Counted from the stretch's first letter, positions 40,181 to 48,761 are shown. The stretch is DNA of 64,000 nucleotides from an uncultured Oscillospiraceae bacterium (GCA_934646005.1 CAKUED010000001.1:62001-126000); one strand, 5' to 3'. Program-made: numbers and translations. The notes: generated by a model from the sequence alone, not told the origin.

Positions 40181-41320
40181 TCAGGTTTCCGCTGCGAGTT
40201 CGCGGACGGCTTGCGCGGCGGCATCGACTTCCTGCTCAGTGTTGAAGCACGAAAAGCTGAAGCGCACCGCGCCCTGTTTGACCGTGCCGAGCGCTTCGTG
40301 CATCCGCGGCGCGCAGTGCGCGCCGGGGCGCGTGGCGATGCCGTAGTCGGTGAACAGCACGTCGGCGACCTCGGACGAATCGTAATCGCGGATGTTGAGC
40401 GAGACGATGGCGGCGCGCTCCAGCTGCGAAAAATCGCCGTAGACCGTGACGCCGGGGGTGCTTCGCACCGCGTCATAAAAGCGCCGCATGAGCGCTCGCT
40501 CCCGCGCGCCGACGGCGGCGACGCCCTCTTGCAGGAGGTAGTCCAGCGCCGCGTCCAGCCCCGCGATGCCGTGGCTGTTGAGCGTGCCCGCCTCCAGCCG
40601 CGTGGGGTACATCGGCGGCTGGTCCTTGTCATACGAGTGCACGCCCGTGCCGCCGCGCAGCAGCGGACGGATGTCCACGCCCGGGCGGATGCACAGCCCG
40701 CCTGTGCCCTGTGGACCCATCAGCCCCTTGTGCCCCGTAAAGCAGAGCACGTCGATGCCCATTTTCTCCATGCTGATCGGCAGCGCCCCGGCGGTCTGCG
40801 ACGCGTCGGCAATGAGCAGCGCGCCGTGCGCGTGTGCCATGCGGGCAATGCGCGGCAGGTCGAGGACGTTTCCCGTCAGGTTGGAGGCGTGCGTGCAGAC
40901 GACGGCTTTCGTATTCTCGCGGAACAGGCACTCAAAATCGTCGCAGCAGACGTTTCCAAGCGTATCTGCCGGGACAAAATCGACTGCCGCGCCGCGCGAT
41001 TGCAGGTCGTAGAGCGGGCGCAGGACGGAGTTGTGCTCCAGATCGGTGGAGATGACATGGTCGCCGGGGGCGATCAGCCCGTAGATGGCGATGTTGAGCG
41101 CCTCAGTGGCGTTCATGGTGAACACCACATGGTCCGCGCGCGGGCAGCCGAACAGCGACGCGAGCTTCTGCCGCGTCTGGAATACGGCGCGGGACGCGCT
41201 GAGCGACGCGCCGTGCGCGCCGCGCGCGGCGTTTCCGGCGGTCGCGAGCGCGGCGACGACCGCTTCGGCGACGGCGGGCGGCTTATGCAGCGTTGTTGCC
41301 GCGTTGTCAAGATAGATCAT
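40181..41320 (-). CDS. Class V aminotransferase / cysteine desulfurase-family PLP enzyme
   Basis: 379 residues. N-terminal YLDNAATT, ASQTAGALP, and the PLP lysine in FTGHKGLMGPQGTGG. A C-terminal PGAHCAPRMHEALGT loop carries a Cys. This type, encoded with YedF and DUF3343, is thought to deliver selenium or sulfur from selenocysteine or cysteine for selenium-dependent molybdenum hydroxylases. The role is from known context rather than direct sequence proof. It follows DUF3343 by 10 bp. Confidence 0.85.
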   Translation of the reverse strand: MIYLDNAATTLHKPPAVAEAVVAALATAGNAARGAHGASLSASRAVFQTRQKLASLFGCPRADHVVFTMNATEALNIAIYGLIAPGDHVISTDLEHNSVLRPLYDLQSRGAAVDFVPADTLGNVCCDDFECLFRENTKAVVCTHASNLTGNVLDLPRIARMAHAHGALLIADASQTAGALPISMEKMGIDVLCFTGHKGLMGPQGTGGLCIRPGVDIRPLLRGGTGVHSYDKDQPPMYPTRLEAGTLNSHGIAGLDAALDYLLQEGVAAVGARERALMRRFYDAVRSTPGVTVYGDFSQLERAAIVSLNIRDYDSSEVADVLFTDYGIATRPGAHCAPRMHEALGTVKQGAVRFSFSCFNTEQEVDAAAQAVRELAAET

Positions 41321-41330
41321 AGGAATCTCC

Positions 41331-41576
41331 TTACGCGAACATCTCTACAACGGCGCAGGCTTCATAGGCATAGCCCGCCTGCGCGAGCGCGCCCAGCAAA
41401 GCCTGCTTGTCCTCCGGCTCTGCCTTCCACGCAAGCCCGCACCCGGCGGCGACCTGCGCGGGGACGGGGATCGTCCGCCCCGGCAGACCTTTTTGCGTAA
41501 ACAGCGCCTCGGCGGCGATCGCCTGCGACGTGGACGCAAAGGTCAGCACCAGCGCAGGACGCTTCCGGCGCATCAC
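41331..41576 (-). CDS. DUF3343 family, putative Se/S carrier-like protein
   Basis: 81 residues matching the DUF3343 pattern: LVLTFASTSQAIAAEALF, then PVPAQVAAGCGLAWK with the conserved Cys of the GCGLA motif, then an acidic C-terminus. Family members are proposed carriers in selenium metabolism next to YedF. Overlaps yedF by 4 bp. Confidence 0.85.
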   Translation of the reverse strand: MMRRKRPALVLTFASTSQAIAAEALFTQKGLPGRTIPVPAQVAAGCGLAWKAEPEDKQALLGALAQAGYAYEACAVVEMFA

Positions 41577-42181
41577 GGACGCAGGATGCGGTCCGCCTGC
41601 ATCTGCTTTTCGGCGATCACATACATATTCGTGACCTCGCCGACCTGCAGCTTATCGGTCAGACCGTAGAAATTCAGGCAAGTGCCGCAGGTGAGGATCT
41701 CCACGCCCAGCTCCTGGAGCTTGCGCAGATCGTCGATCGACGGCGAGCCCTCGCAGGTGACGCGTGCGCCGCCGTTATAGAACAGCACCGTGGTGGGCAG
41801 CGTTTCCTGCTGCGTGAGGGCGAAGATGAAGCCCTTGAGCAGAATTTTGCCCAGCTCGTCGCTGCCTTCGCCCATATGGTCGGCGGAGATGACGACGACG
41901 GTCTTCGCCTTCGCGGCGGGGATGGTGCAAAGATTTGCCTCATCGCCCGTGGACGCGACCGCGCCCCCGGTGGTGAGGGTGACGCAGTATTCCTTGTCGG
42001 AACGCTTTTCCGTCTGGATGGCGCAGCCCTTGCTTTCGGCAAGGCGCGTCAGGTTCTGCACGGCGATGTCGTTATCGACCAGCACCTCGACTGTGCCCGC
42101 GCCGCCGAGCTCCTGCAGGGCGTGCATGGTTTTGATGACGGGCAGCGGACAGGCGTCCCCGATGGCATTGACCTGGATCAT
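41573..42181 (-). CDS. yedF: Sulfurtransferase-like selenium metabolism protein YedF
   Basis: 202 residues. N-terminal TusA/SirA domain with the CPLP motif (Cys10 in GDACPLPVIK), joined to a DsrE/F-like domain (IGEGSDELG-like HMGEGSDELGKILLKGF, ILTCGTCLNFYGL). Known two-domain selenium-metabolism protein. ATG at 42181 with GGGAGG 9 nt upstream. First gene of the yedF-DUF3343-desulfurase operon, divergent from a xanthine-type permease. Confidence 0.92.
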   Translation of the reverse strand: MIQVNAIGDACPLPVIKTMHALQELGGAGTVEVLVDNDIAVQNLTRLAESKGCAIQTEKRSDKEYCVTLTTGGAVASTGDEANLCTIPAAKAKTVVVISADHMGEGSDELGKILLKGFIFALTQQETLPTTVLFYNGGARVTCEGSPSIDDLRKLQELGVEILTCGTCLNFYGLTDKLQVGEVTNMYVIAEKQMQADRILRP

Positions 42182-42224
42182 AAGTAAAAACCTCCCAAAA
42201 ATCATAATATTTATAATCTTGAAC

Positions 42225-42254
42225 ATTATAGCACACACACCAAGCGCTCCGCAA
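42225..42254 (-). promoter_or_regulatory. Promoter of the yedF operon
   Basis: Minus strand TTGCGG (42249-42254), 18 bp, TATAAT (42225-42230). Confidence 0.6.
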
Positions 42255-42526
42255 TCCGCTTGTGCGGCATTGCGGTACGTTTGTTCGGCGATACCGAAAA
42301 GAACGCGATTTCGGCGGAATGCCGAAAAAATCAGCGAAATCCACAAAAATCAGTCAAATTTTTTGTTGGCAAAACAAATGATTAGTATTAGCGCGCCGCA
42401 AAAAAGGGCGCTATACTGGTTTATGAAGTCAGAATAACGGCTGGCACAGGGCACTTTTCCCTTTTCGGTCCTGCCGCCCGCCACCGCGCTTGCGGCTCTG
42501 GCTATCAAACAAAAGGAGAAATACAA
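42255..42526. other. Upstream region of the permease gene
   Basis: AT-rich left half with a TAGCGC/GCGCTA stem (42389-42413) next to a TATACT -10-like box (42412-42417). The G+C-rich right half may be a structured leader (GGCACAGG with CCTGCC around 42451-42478). No classical purine riboswitch core was found. AAAGGAG precedes the ATG. Confidence 0.4.
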
Positions 42527-43927
42527 ATGAAAGACAAGAAGTCCCGCGCACCGGCTTCCGTCGAGAACATCTACAAGCTCGACGGCAGAGTCCCGGTCGC
42601 AAAAGCCATCCCGTTTGGCTTGCAGCACGTGCTGGCAATGTTCGTCGCCAACGTCACGCCCGTCATGCTCATTGCCGGCGTCGCCCAATATAACGGCGTC
42701 GCGTTCACGGCGATCGACACGGCGCTGCTCATTCAGGCAGCGATGCTCATTGCCGGCATCGGCACACTCATCCAGCTTTATCCCGTCTGGCGCATCGGCT
42801 CAAGACTGCCGGTCGTGATGGGCCTCAGCTTCACGTTCCTGTCCGCGATGATGACGCTCGCGGCGCGGGACTACGGTCTGATGGTCGGCGCGGTGATCGT
42901 GGGCGGCTGTATAGAGGGACTGCTCGGTCTGACTGCAAAATACTGGCGGCGGTTTGTCAGTCCCATCGTCTCGGCGTGCGTCGTGACGAGTATCGGCTTC
43001 AGCCTGCTCTCCACCGGCATTTCGTCGTTTGCAAGCTCGTCCGTCTATCCCACCGGCGCGTGGCAGAACCTGCTCGTGGCGGTCATCACGCTGGCGGCGT
43101 GCCTGATCTATAACTCCCTTGCCAAGGGCTTCTGGAAGCAGCTTTACGTTCTGTTCGGCTTGATCGTCGGCTACATCGTGTCGCTGTTCTTCGGCATGGT
43201 CGATTTTGCCAGCATGAAGAATACCGTGCAGGAGCTCGGCATCGTCGCGCTGCCGAAGCTGTTTGCCTACACGCCGAAGTTTGACCTCGGCGCGATTGTG
43301 TCCGTGACGCTCGTGTTCCTCGTCTCCGCGGCGGAGACCATCGGCGATACGTCGGCGGTCTGCACGGGCGGTCTGGGGCGCGAGATCACCGAAAAGGAAG
43401 TCTCCGGCTCGCTGGGCTGCGACGGCTTCATCTCCGCCGTCTCCGGCGGCGTGTTCGGCTGCCCGCCCATCACGTCGTTCAGCCAGAACGTGGGTCTGGT
43501 CGCCATGACCAAGGTCGTCAACCGCTTTACCATCATGTTCGGCGCGCTGACGCTCATCATCGCGGGTCTGTTCCCGCCCGTGGGCGCGTTCTTCTCCACG
43601 CTTCCCGACTGCGTGCTCGGCGGCTGCACGGTCATCATGTTCGGCGCAATCATCGTCTCCGGCGTGACCATGCTGGGCGAGTGCGGCTTTGACCAGCGCA
43701 ACACCATCATCGCCGCAACGAGCTTTGCCATCGGCATCGGCGTGACGCAGGTCCCGGCGTTCTTCTCCGGGATGCCGCAGATCGTGAGCGACATTTTTGC
43801 GAACAACCCCGTCGCGGGCGTGTTCGTGGTGGCAATGGTCCTGTCGCTGGCGCTTCCCAAAAAGGTCAAAGCCGAAGACATCGGCGCGATCACCGAGGAA
43901 ACGCTGGACGGCAAGAAGGCTGAATAA
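42527..43927 (+). CDS. NCS2-family xanthine/uracil-type permease
   Basis: 466 residues, about 12-14 membrane segments. NCS2 motifs: the QHVLAMFVANVTP start (first helix His), SAAETIGDTSAVCTGGLGREI (the conserved Glu-containing substrate region) and VFGCPPITSFSQNVGLVAMTKV. These agree better with xanthine or uric acid transporters than with uracil. It imports purines by proton symport. Its divergence from yedF fits selenium-dependent purine hydroxylase clusters. Confidence 0.9.
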   Translation: MKDKKSRAPASVENIYKLDGRVPVAKAIPFGLQHVLAMFVANVTPVMLIAGVAQYNGVAFTAIDTALLIQAAMLIAGIGTLIQLYPVWRIGSRLPVVMGLSFTFLSAMMTLAARDYGLMVGAVIVGGCIEGLLGLTAKYWRRFVSPIVSACVVTSIGFSLLSTGISSFASSSVYPTGAWQNLLVAVITLAACLIYNSLAKGFWKQLYVLFGLIVGYIVSLFFGMVDFASMKNTVQELGIVALPKLFAYTPKFDLGAIVSVTLVFLVSAAETIGDTSAVCTGGLGREITEKEVSGSLGCDGFISAVSGGVFGCPPITSFSQNVGLVAMTKVVNRFTIMFGALTLIIAGLFPPVGAFFSTLPDCVLGGCTVIMFGAIIVSGVTMLGECGFDQRNTIIAATSFAIGIGVTQVPAFFSGMPQIVSDIFANNPVAGVFVVAMVLSLALPKKVKAEDIGAITEETLDGKKAE

Positions 43928-43946
43928 GGGATTTTAAGTTGTAAAA

Positions 43947-43981
43947 AACTCCTGAAACCAAATGGCTTCAGGAGTTTTTTG
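43947..43981. terminator. Bidirectional intrinsic terminator
   Basis: AACTCCTGAA (43947-43956) pairs with TTCAGGAGTT (43967-43976), followed by TTTTTG on plus and by a T-rich tract on minus, between convergent genes. Confidence 0.85.
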
Positions 43982-43983
43982 TC

Positions 43984-44685
43984 TCAAAAGCAAAATGGGT
44001 TTTCAATGCGCTCCGTGCCGAAGAGGCTGACTGCCATGCGGTACATCGCTTTGGCGTGGATGCGGTCGTGCCAGACAAAGCGGCGAAGCACCTTGCGCAG
44101 TGACCAATCCTCCGCGTAGCTGCCGTGAAAGACTGCATTTTGCAGAAAGTCCGGCTGCGCTTCCAGCGCGTCAAATCCGCGTGCGCGGCACTCGCAGATG
44201 CTGCCGTCGTTATCAGCGTCCACATGGATCTCCGAAAAATAGTACGCGTTGACGTTTTTCGTATGCACATACATTTCCTCCGCCGTGCGGGGGACTTTGC
44301 CGTAGAACGTTTCGCGTGCGGGCGCTGCTGCCGCGTGCTTGTCGGGGACGGATTTATAGAGCGCCAGAAAGTCCCGCGCCGATCGCAGAGCCAGCGCCTT
44401 CAGTTTTGCGTATTCCGCCGCCGTCAGCGGGGCTTTTTCGCTTTCAAAGAGCACATCGGAATCCGCGTCACGGATCGTGAGCGCGGAGGCTTTTTCTCCG
44501 ACGATGGCAACGCGCACGTCCGCGCCGGCTGGTTCACCGCACCAGTTGCGGTAAGCGCAAATTTCCGCCGGCATTTTCCGGGCGGCAGCGTCTAACGTTT
44601 CTCCGCGGGTATACGCGCCGATATGATCTGCCGCATACAGCAGCGTGTCGCTGCCGTTATGCTCCCAAACACAGTTGATCGTCAT
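43984..44685 (-). CDS. Protein of unknown function with a DinB-like C-terminus
   Basis: 233 residues, soluble. N-terminal half of mixed sequence (CVWEHNGSDTLLYAADHIGAY). The C-terminal half (LRKVLRRFVWHDRIHAKAMYRMA) resembles DinB-type four-helix proteins, where the His residues bind metal. Not recognised as a named family. Single gene. Confidence 0.65.
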   Translation of the reverse strand: MTINCVWEHNGSDTLLYAADHIGAYTRGETLDAAARKMPAEICAYRNWCGEPAGADVRVAIVGEKASALTIRDADSDVLFESEKAPLTAAEYAKLKALALRSARDFLALYKSVPDKHAAAAPARETFYGKVPRTAEEMYVHTKNVNAYYFSEIHVDADNDGSICECRARGFDALEAQPDFLQNAVFHGSYAEDWSLRKVLRRFVWHDRIHAKAMYRMAVSLFGTERIENPFCF

Positions 44686-44743
44686 GGTAATTCTCCCATC
44701 GTCCGCTTTCTGCGTCTGTTATAGCACAGAGACGGCGCGGGTT

Positions 44744-44986
44744 TCAAGAGGCTTGCAGCTTTGCGGTGTAGCGCCTCATGGCGGTGACGGCGTAGACGGC
44801 GGTGAGGAGCTCGGTGATGGGCATGGCGAACCAGATGGCGCTGGCGCTGACGAGCGCCGGGAGAAGCAGGATCAGAATGCCGCTGATGACGAGCCCGCGC
44901 GCTACCGACACGATTTCGATGATCTCCCGGTAGTTTTTCGTGATGTCATTTTGCAGGTCGATCACGACCACTGCGCTGTTTTTCAT
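44744..44986 (-). pseudogene. Chimeric remnant: isochorismatase-type start joined to a MATE transporter tail
   Basis: The first about 23 codons (VVVIDLQNDITKNYREI) are the N-terminus of a cysteine hydrolase/isochorismatase. The next about 55 (ARGLVISGILILLLPAL, WFAMPITELLTAVYAVTAM) are the last two helices of a MATE-family exporter. An in-frame deletion apparently fused two genes. 80 codons remain open, but neither function can survive. Confidence 0.7.
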
Positions 44987-45081
44987 ACTATTTCCTCCTG
45001 CGCTGACAATATCATGCCTATATATCCGACGTTATATAACGATGATTATATATCGGCGAATGCAAATTGTCGATCTGCCAG

Positions 45082-45117
45082 AAGCAAAATAATGCCCGCT
45101 CCAAGTAGGGAGCGGGC
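45082..45117 (-). terminator. Intrinsic terminator of the aminotransferase gene
   Basis: A 9-bp stem (45094-45102 with 45109-45117) is followed by ATTATTTTGC on the minus strand. Confidence 0.75.
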
Positions 45118-45125
45118 GGGATCAT

Positions 45126-46295
45126 TTATGCGTTGGCGAGCTTTTTGAGATTGCTCAGGCGGTCGAGGGCGGCGGTCAGCGTTTCGTCCTTTTTGGCGAA
45201 GTGCAGGCGGACGATGTGGTTGACGTCCTCCTGGAAGAACGAGCTGCCCGGCACACAGGCGACGCCGACCTTCTGCGCCATCTCCAGGCAGAAGTCCACG
45301 TCGGACTGCCCCTTTTTCATGTAGGGCGCGATGTCGGCAAGGACGAAATACGTCCCCTCCGGCTCGGTGAACGGAATGCCGAGCGAGCGCATCCCGCCGG
45401 TGAACAGCTCCTTCATATGCGCATAATGCGCGGCAAACTCTTTGTAGTAGCTGTCCGGGAAGTCCAGCCCCACGACGGCAGCCTCCATAAGCGGCGCGGC
45501 AGCGCCGACGGTGTTGAAGTCATGGTACTGCTTGATGCGGTCCATGATCGGCTGCGGCGCGATGGCATAGCCCAGCCGCCAGCCGGTGACGGAATACGTC
45601 TTGGACAGCGAGGAGCAGCTCACGGTGCGCTCCCACATCCCGGGGAGGCTATTCATGTAGGTGTGCTTGTGCCCGTCATAGACGATGTGCTCGTACACCT
45701 CGTCCATGATGCAGTAGACGTCGTAGCGGATGCACAGGTCGGCGATCAGGTGCAGCTCGTCATAGGTAAAGACCTTGCCGCTGGGGTTGGAGGGATTGCA
45801 GATGAGGATCGCCTTGGGATGCTGGCGGAATGCGTCCTCCAGCCGCTCCGGGTCAAACTGGAACGTCGGCGGTACGAGCGGGACGAACACGGGCTCACAA
45901 TCGACCATGAGCGTCTGCGCACGGTAGTTTTCAAAATACGGCGAGAACATGACGACCTTGTCACCGGGGTTCGTCAGGGCAAAGAGCGTATCGACCATCG
46001 CCTCGGTCGAGCCGATGGTGACGACCATATCCGTTTCAGGGTCGAGCGTGCGCCCCATAAAGCGCCCGCATTTGCGCGCGAGCGCCTGCCGGAAGTTGGG
46101 CGCGCCCATGGTGATGGGATACTGGTGCGGACCGATGGGGCTCAGCTCCGCCAGACGGTCGGTCATGGCTTTGGGCGGGTCAAAGTCCGGGAAGCCCTGC
46201 GCGAGGTTGATCGCACCGCACGACAGGCTGACGCGGGTCATCCGGCGGATCACGGAATCGGTAAAATGCTGGCTGCGGCGGCTCATTTGCTGCAT
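45126..46295 (-). CDS. PLP-dependent class I/II aminotransferase
   Basis: 389 residues. INLAQGFPDFDPP start, CNPSNPSGKVFT, MDEVYEH, and the PLP Schiff-base lysine in SSLSKTYSVTGWRLGY. Similar to aspartate/kynurenine-type aminotransferases; amino donor unknown. ATG at 46295 with AAGGGG 8 nt upstream is preferred: a longer frame would start inside the dispersed repeat. Monocistronic. Confidence 0.92.
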   Translation of the reverse strand: MQQMSRRSQHFTDSVIRRMTRVSLSCGAINLAQGFPDFDPPKAMTDRLAELSPIGPHQYPITMGAPNFRQALARKCGRFMGRTLDPETDMVVTIGSTEAMVDTLFALTNPGDKVVMFSPYFENYRAQTLMVDCEPVFVPLVPPTFQFDPERLEDAFRQHPKAILICNPSNPSGKVFTYDELHLIADLCIRYDVYCIMDEVYEHIVYDGHKHTYMNSLPGMWERTVSCSSLSKTYSVTGWRLGYAIAPQPIMDRIKQYHDFNTVGAAAPLMEAAVVGLDFPDSYYKEFAAHYAHMKELFTGGMRSLGIPFTEPEGTYFVLADIAPYMKKGQSDVDFCLEMAQKVGVACVPGSSFFQEDVNHIVRLHFAKKDETLTAALDRLSNLKKLANA

Positions 46296-46316
46296 ACAGA
46301 TCGCCCCTTCTGGTAT

Positions 46317-46471
46317 TAATACTGATTCTTGATCAAAATATTTAATCAAGAATCCCGTGTGCTACGCACACTCGCATCGTGCGAATGCACGCTGCGCCGT
46401 CTCATGCAGAATCTGACGCGCCGTTGGCGCTATAAAAAGCTCTTCAAGCTTTTTAACAGATTCTAGTATAA
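46317..46471. repeat. Dispersed structured repeat, copy 2
   Basis: Same element as 11380-11541. The 117-bp core at 46354-46470 differs at about four positions, and the left hairpin has CTTGAT/ATCAAG arms with another loop. It ends directly upstream of the aminotransferase ribosome site, so it forms the 5' region of that gene. Confidence 0.7.
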
Positions 46472-46521
46472 GTTGCAGATACTTTAGCGCTTTTAGGCGG
46501 TAAAGTCAATCGTTAAAAAAT

Positions 46522-46561
46522 ACAAAAATCCATGCTGCAAACACAAACGTTTACAGCATGG
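46522..46561 (-). terminator. Intrinsic terminator of the ksgA/GIY-YIG operon
   Basis: Imperfect 13-bp stem CCATGCTG...CAGCATGG (46530-46561) followed by ATTTTTG on the minus strand. The GIY-YIG stop codon lies inside it. Confidence 0.75.
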
Positions 46562-46901
46562 CGCTGTTATCCAGACACATTTTCAGGGTGATGCCGGAGA
46601 GCGGGGTATAGTCCTGCGCCGGGAGGCGGTCGGCGTAGCGGGGGAGGAGCGTGTCCGGGGCGGCGATGAGAGCTTGCTTTTGGGCGCGGGAGAGGGATTT
46701 GATGAGCGCCTCGAGCGAGGCGGCGGCGCTGCGCGTCTCGGTGCGCCAGACAGCTTCCAGCGCCGTGACCGGGCGGCTGCGCGTATATTTGGCGCAGGCG
46801 GCGGTGCGCTCAAAATGCTCGCGCATCCGTCGGCAGAGGTATTTGGCAAGCCCGGTGTAGAGGCTGCCGTCCCGGCAGCGGACGATATAGACGTAATACA
46901 T
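46551..46901 (-). CDS. GIY-YIG domain protein (UPF0213/YhbQ-like)
   Basis: 116 residues. N-terminal YYVYIVRCRDGSLYTGLAKYL is the GIY-YIG-type core with the conserved Arg and the following RMREH. The C-terminus (about 25 residues) is outside the domain. Small members are proposed DNA-repair or structure-specific nucleases. ATG shares a base with the ksgA stop (TAATG), so it is translationally coupled. Confidence 0.85.
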   Translation of the reverse strand: MYYVYIVRCRDGSLYTGLAKYLCRRMREHFERTAACAKYTRSRPVTALEAVWRTETRSAAASLEALIKSLSRAQKQALIAAPDTLLPRYADRLPAQDYTPLSGITLKMCLDNSAML

Positions 46902-47761
46902 TACGAAAGCCGCGCCGCGAGCGCGTTTGCGATGGCGGCAAAGGCGGGAATATCCAGTGTCTCGCCACGCACGGTGGGTGCAAAGCCGCAGCCTTCGATG
47001 ATCGCCGCAAGCTCCGCCTTGGAAAGCTCGGAGAAGCCGGACGAGAGCGCGTTCAGGAGCGTTTTGCGCCGCTGGGCAAAGCTCGCGCGCACGACGCGGA
47101 AAAAGAGCTTTTCATCCGCAATGTCACACGGCGGCGCACTGCGCACGGGCAGCGTCAGCACGGCGGACGTGACCTTGGGCTGCGGGATGAAGCACGACGG
47201 CGGCACGTCAAACAGCAGCCGCGGCTCGGCATAATACTGGCAGAACACCGAAAACGCTCCGTATTCACTCTTGCCCGCCGGGGTGCAGATGCGCTGCGCG
47301 ACCTCCTTCTGCACCATGACGGTGACGGAGGAAAAGGCGCGGCTTTCCAGCAGCGCGGCGAGGATGGGCGTGGTGATGTAATAGGGGAGATTGGCGCACG
47401 CCATGGGTCTCAGCCCCGCAAATTCCTCGCGCACCAGCGCGGGAATATCCGTTTTGAGGATGTCGCGGAATAAAATTTCCAGATTGTTGCAGCCTGCCAT
47501 CGTCTCCGCCAGCAGCGGCTGGAGGGACGTATCGACCTCGACCGCCACGACCTTGCCCGCGCGGCGGCAGAGCTGTTTTGTCAGCGGACCGACGCCCGGT
47601 CCGACCTCGAGCACGCCGCAGGTTTCATCCACGCCCGCTTCCTCCGCGATGCGCTCGGGCACCCACGCGGCGGTGAGGAAATTCTGCCCCTTTGCCTTGG
47701 AAAAATGGAAGCCGTGCCGCGCCAGCAGGGCTTTGATTTCGGTAATATTACAAAGATCCAT
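46901..47761 (-). CDS. rsmA: 16S rRNA (adenine(1518)-N(6)/adenine(1519)-N(6))-dimethyltransferase
   Basis: 286 residues. KAKGQNFL start, motif I LEVGPGVGPLTKQL, NLPYYITTPI (the NLPY catalytic motif) and FIPQPKVTSAVL: complete KsgA/RsmA. It dimethylates two adenines near the 3' end of 16S rRNA. ATG at 47761 chosen; an in-frame ATG 18 bp upstream (47779) lies inside the MITE-like element, whose end also supplies the AAAGGCGGA stretch upstream of the start. Confidence 0.95.
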   Translation of the reverse strand: MDLCNITEIKALLARHGFHFSKAKGQNFLTAAWVPERIAEEAGVDETCGVLEVGPGVGPLTKQLCRRAGKVVAVEVDTSLQPLLAETMAGCNNLEILFRDILKTDIPALVREEFAGLRPMACANLPYYITTPILAALLESRAFSSVTVMVQKEVAQRICTPAGKSEYGAFSVFCQYYAEPRLLFDVPPSCFIPQPKVTSAVLTLPVRSAPPCDIADEKLFFRVVRASFAQRRKTLLNALSSGFSELSKAELAAIIEGCGFAPTVRGETLDIPAFAAIANALAARLS

Positions 47762-47763
47762 AA

Positions 47764-48084
47764 AAAATCCGCCTTTCATCTAGCATCAGTTGACAAGGGC
47801 ACGCACGCTTGCGGGCGCGGCTGGAACGCCGCCTGCGGCGTTATCGTCCTTGACTTGCGCCAGCAAGCCTGCGTCCTCTGCCTTGCAGGCAACGCCCCAG
47901 CCGTGCCGGCAAGTCCTTCGGAGTTTTTCGCGGAGGATAAACGGCGGCTGGCAAGGCAGACGAGGCGGGTGGGCTGACGCCCACCAACGAGGATAACGCA
48001 GCCAGGCGCTGTTTTGCCCTGCGAAAAACCGTGTGTGCTCTTGTCAACTGATGCTAGCATTCTAGCAGACGAAAGGCGGATTTT
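47764..48084. mobile_element. MITE-like non-autonomous element
   Basis: About 320 bp with long imperfect inverted ends: 14-bp outer arms (47764-47777 with 48071-48084) and 28-bp inner arms (47780-47807 with 48030-48057, 25/28 matches). The right end has an extra 11 bp between them. The interior is G+C-rich with small palindromes and no coding function. A direct CAT flanks the inner arms. It separates rsmA from the 3D-domain gene and reaches the rsmA ribosome site. Confidence 0.65.
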
Positions 48085-48095
48085 CAATCCAAAGC

Positions 48096-48761
48096 TCAGT
48101 TCGTTTCCGACGCGCTGACGTAGACGCTCACACGCTGCGCGCCCCACTGCATACATTCGTCGTAGGAATCCGCGCCCTTGTAGATGTCGATGACGTAGGG
48201 ATGCGCCATCATGTTAGAGCCGGTGTCCTCCGCGTAGAAATCGCCGACGAGCGTGCCGTCCGGGAAAAACAGCCAGACGTGCGTGCCGTAGGGGATCATC
48301 GACGGATTCACAGCGAGGGTGCGCCCCACAGTGGTGTATGTACCCGTGGCGGTCGTGCCAGTCGTGCAGTAGGCGGTGGCGGTGAAGTGGTCGATCAGCA
48401 CCAGATCGTCCGGCACGGCGGGCTCGGCGGCTGCTTCGGCAGCCTCCGCTTCCGCGGCTTCCGCCTCAGCATCGGCTGCCATCTGCCGCAGATCCTCCTG
48501 CGAGATGGGCAGCGGCTGCGCGGGCTGCGCCAGGACGGTGGCGGGGAACGTCGTTTCTTCCTGCGCCGCAAGCAGCTCGACCTCCATAGAGGGCGCGGCG
48601 GCGGTCGTTTCCACGGCAGCCGGAGCGGGCGCGGCAGTGACCTGCGCCACGGCAGGCTGCGTGCCGGCGGCGGCGACGCTGCTGAATACGATGCAGATGC
48701 ACAGCAGAGCGGCAGTGGTGGCAGCCGGAAGAAGCGGTCGGATCTTTCGATAGGACTTCAT
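48096..48761 (-). CDS. Exported 3D-domain (RlpA/YocH-like) cell-wall protein
   Basis: 221 residues. Signal peptide (about 1-32), an Ala/Glu/Pro-rich linker with an AEAEAAEAEAAEAA run (about 60-115), and a C-terminal 3D domain: FTATAYCTTG, GRTLAVNPSMIPYGTHVW and YAEDTGSNM with the conserved aspartates. 3D domains are double-psi barrels of lytic-transglycosylase type that act on peptidoglycan. A WalR-type TGTAAC-N5-TGTAAC box lies upstream, fitting wall-homeostasis control. ATG with AAAGGAGG upstream. Confidence 0.9.
   Translation of the reverse strand: MKSYRKIRPLLPAATTAALLCICIVFSSVAAAGTQPAVAQVTAAPAPAAVETTAAAPSMEVELLAAQEETTFPATVLAQPAQPLPISQEDLRQMAADAEAEAAEAEAAEAAAEPAVPDDLVLIDHFTATAYCTTGTTATGTYTTVGRTLAVNPSMIPYGTHVWLFFPDGTLVGDFYAEDTGSNMMAHPYVIDIYKGADSYDECMQWGAQRVSVYVSASETN

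Noticed and set aside
42418..42526. Purine riboswitch upstream of the xanthine-type permease
   Set aside because: The conserved junction sequences and the two kissing loops of the purine aptamer are not present; only weak stems are seen.
47776..48156. 126-codon minus-strand frame inside the MITE-like element
   Set aside because: It lies across the inverted ends and low-complexity interior and overlaps the 3D-domain gene; no coding features.
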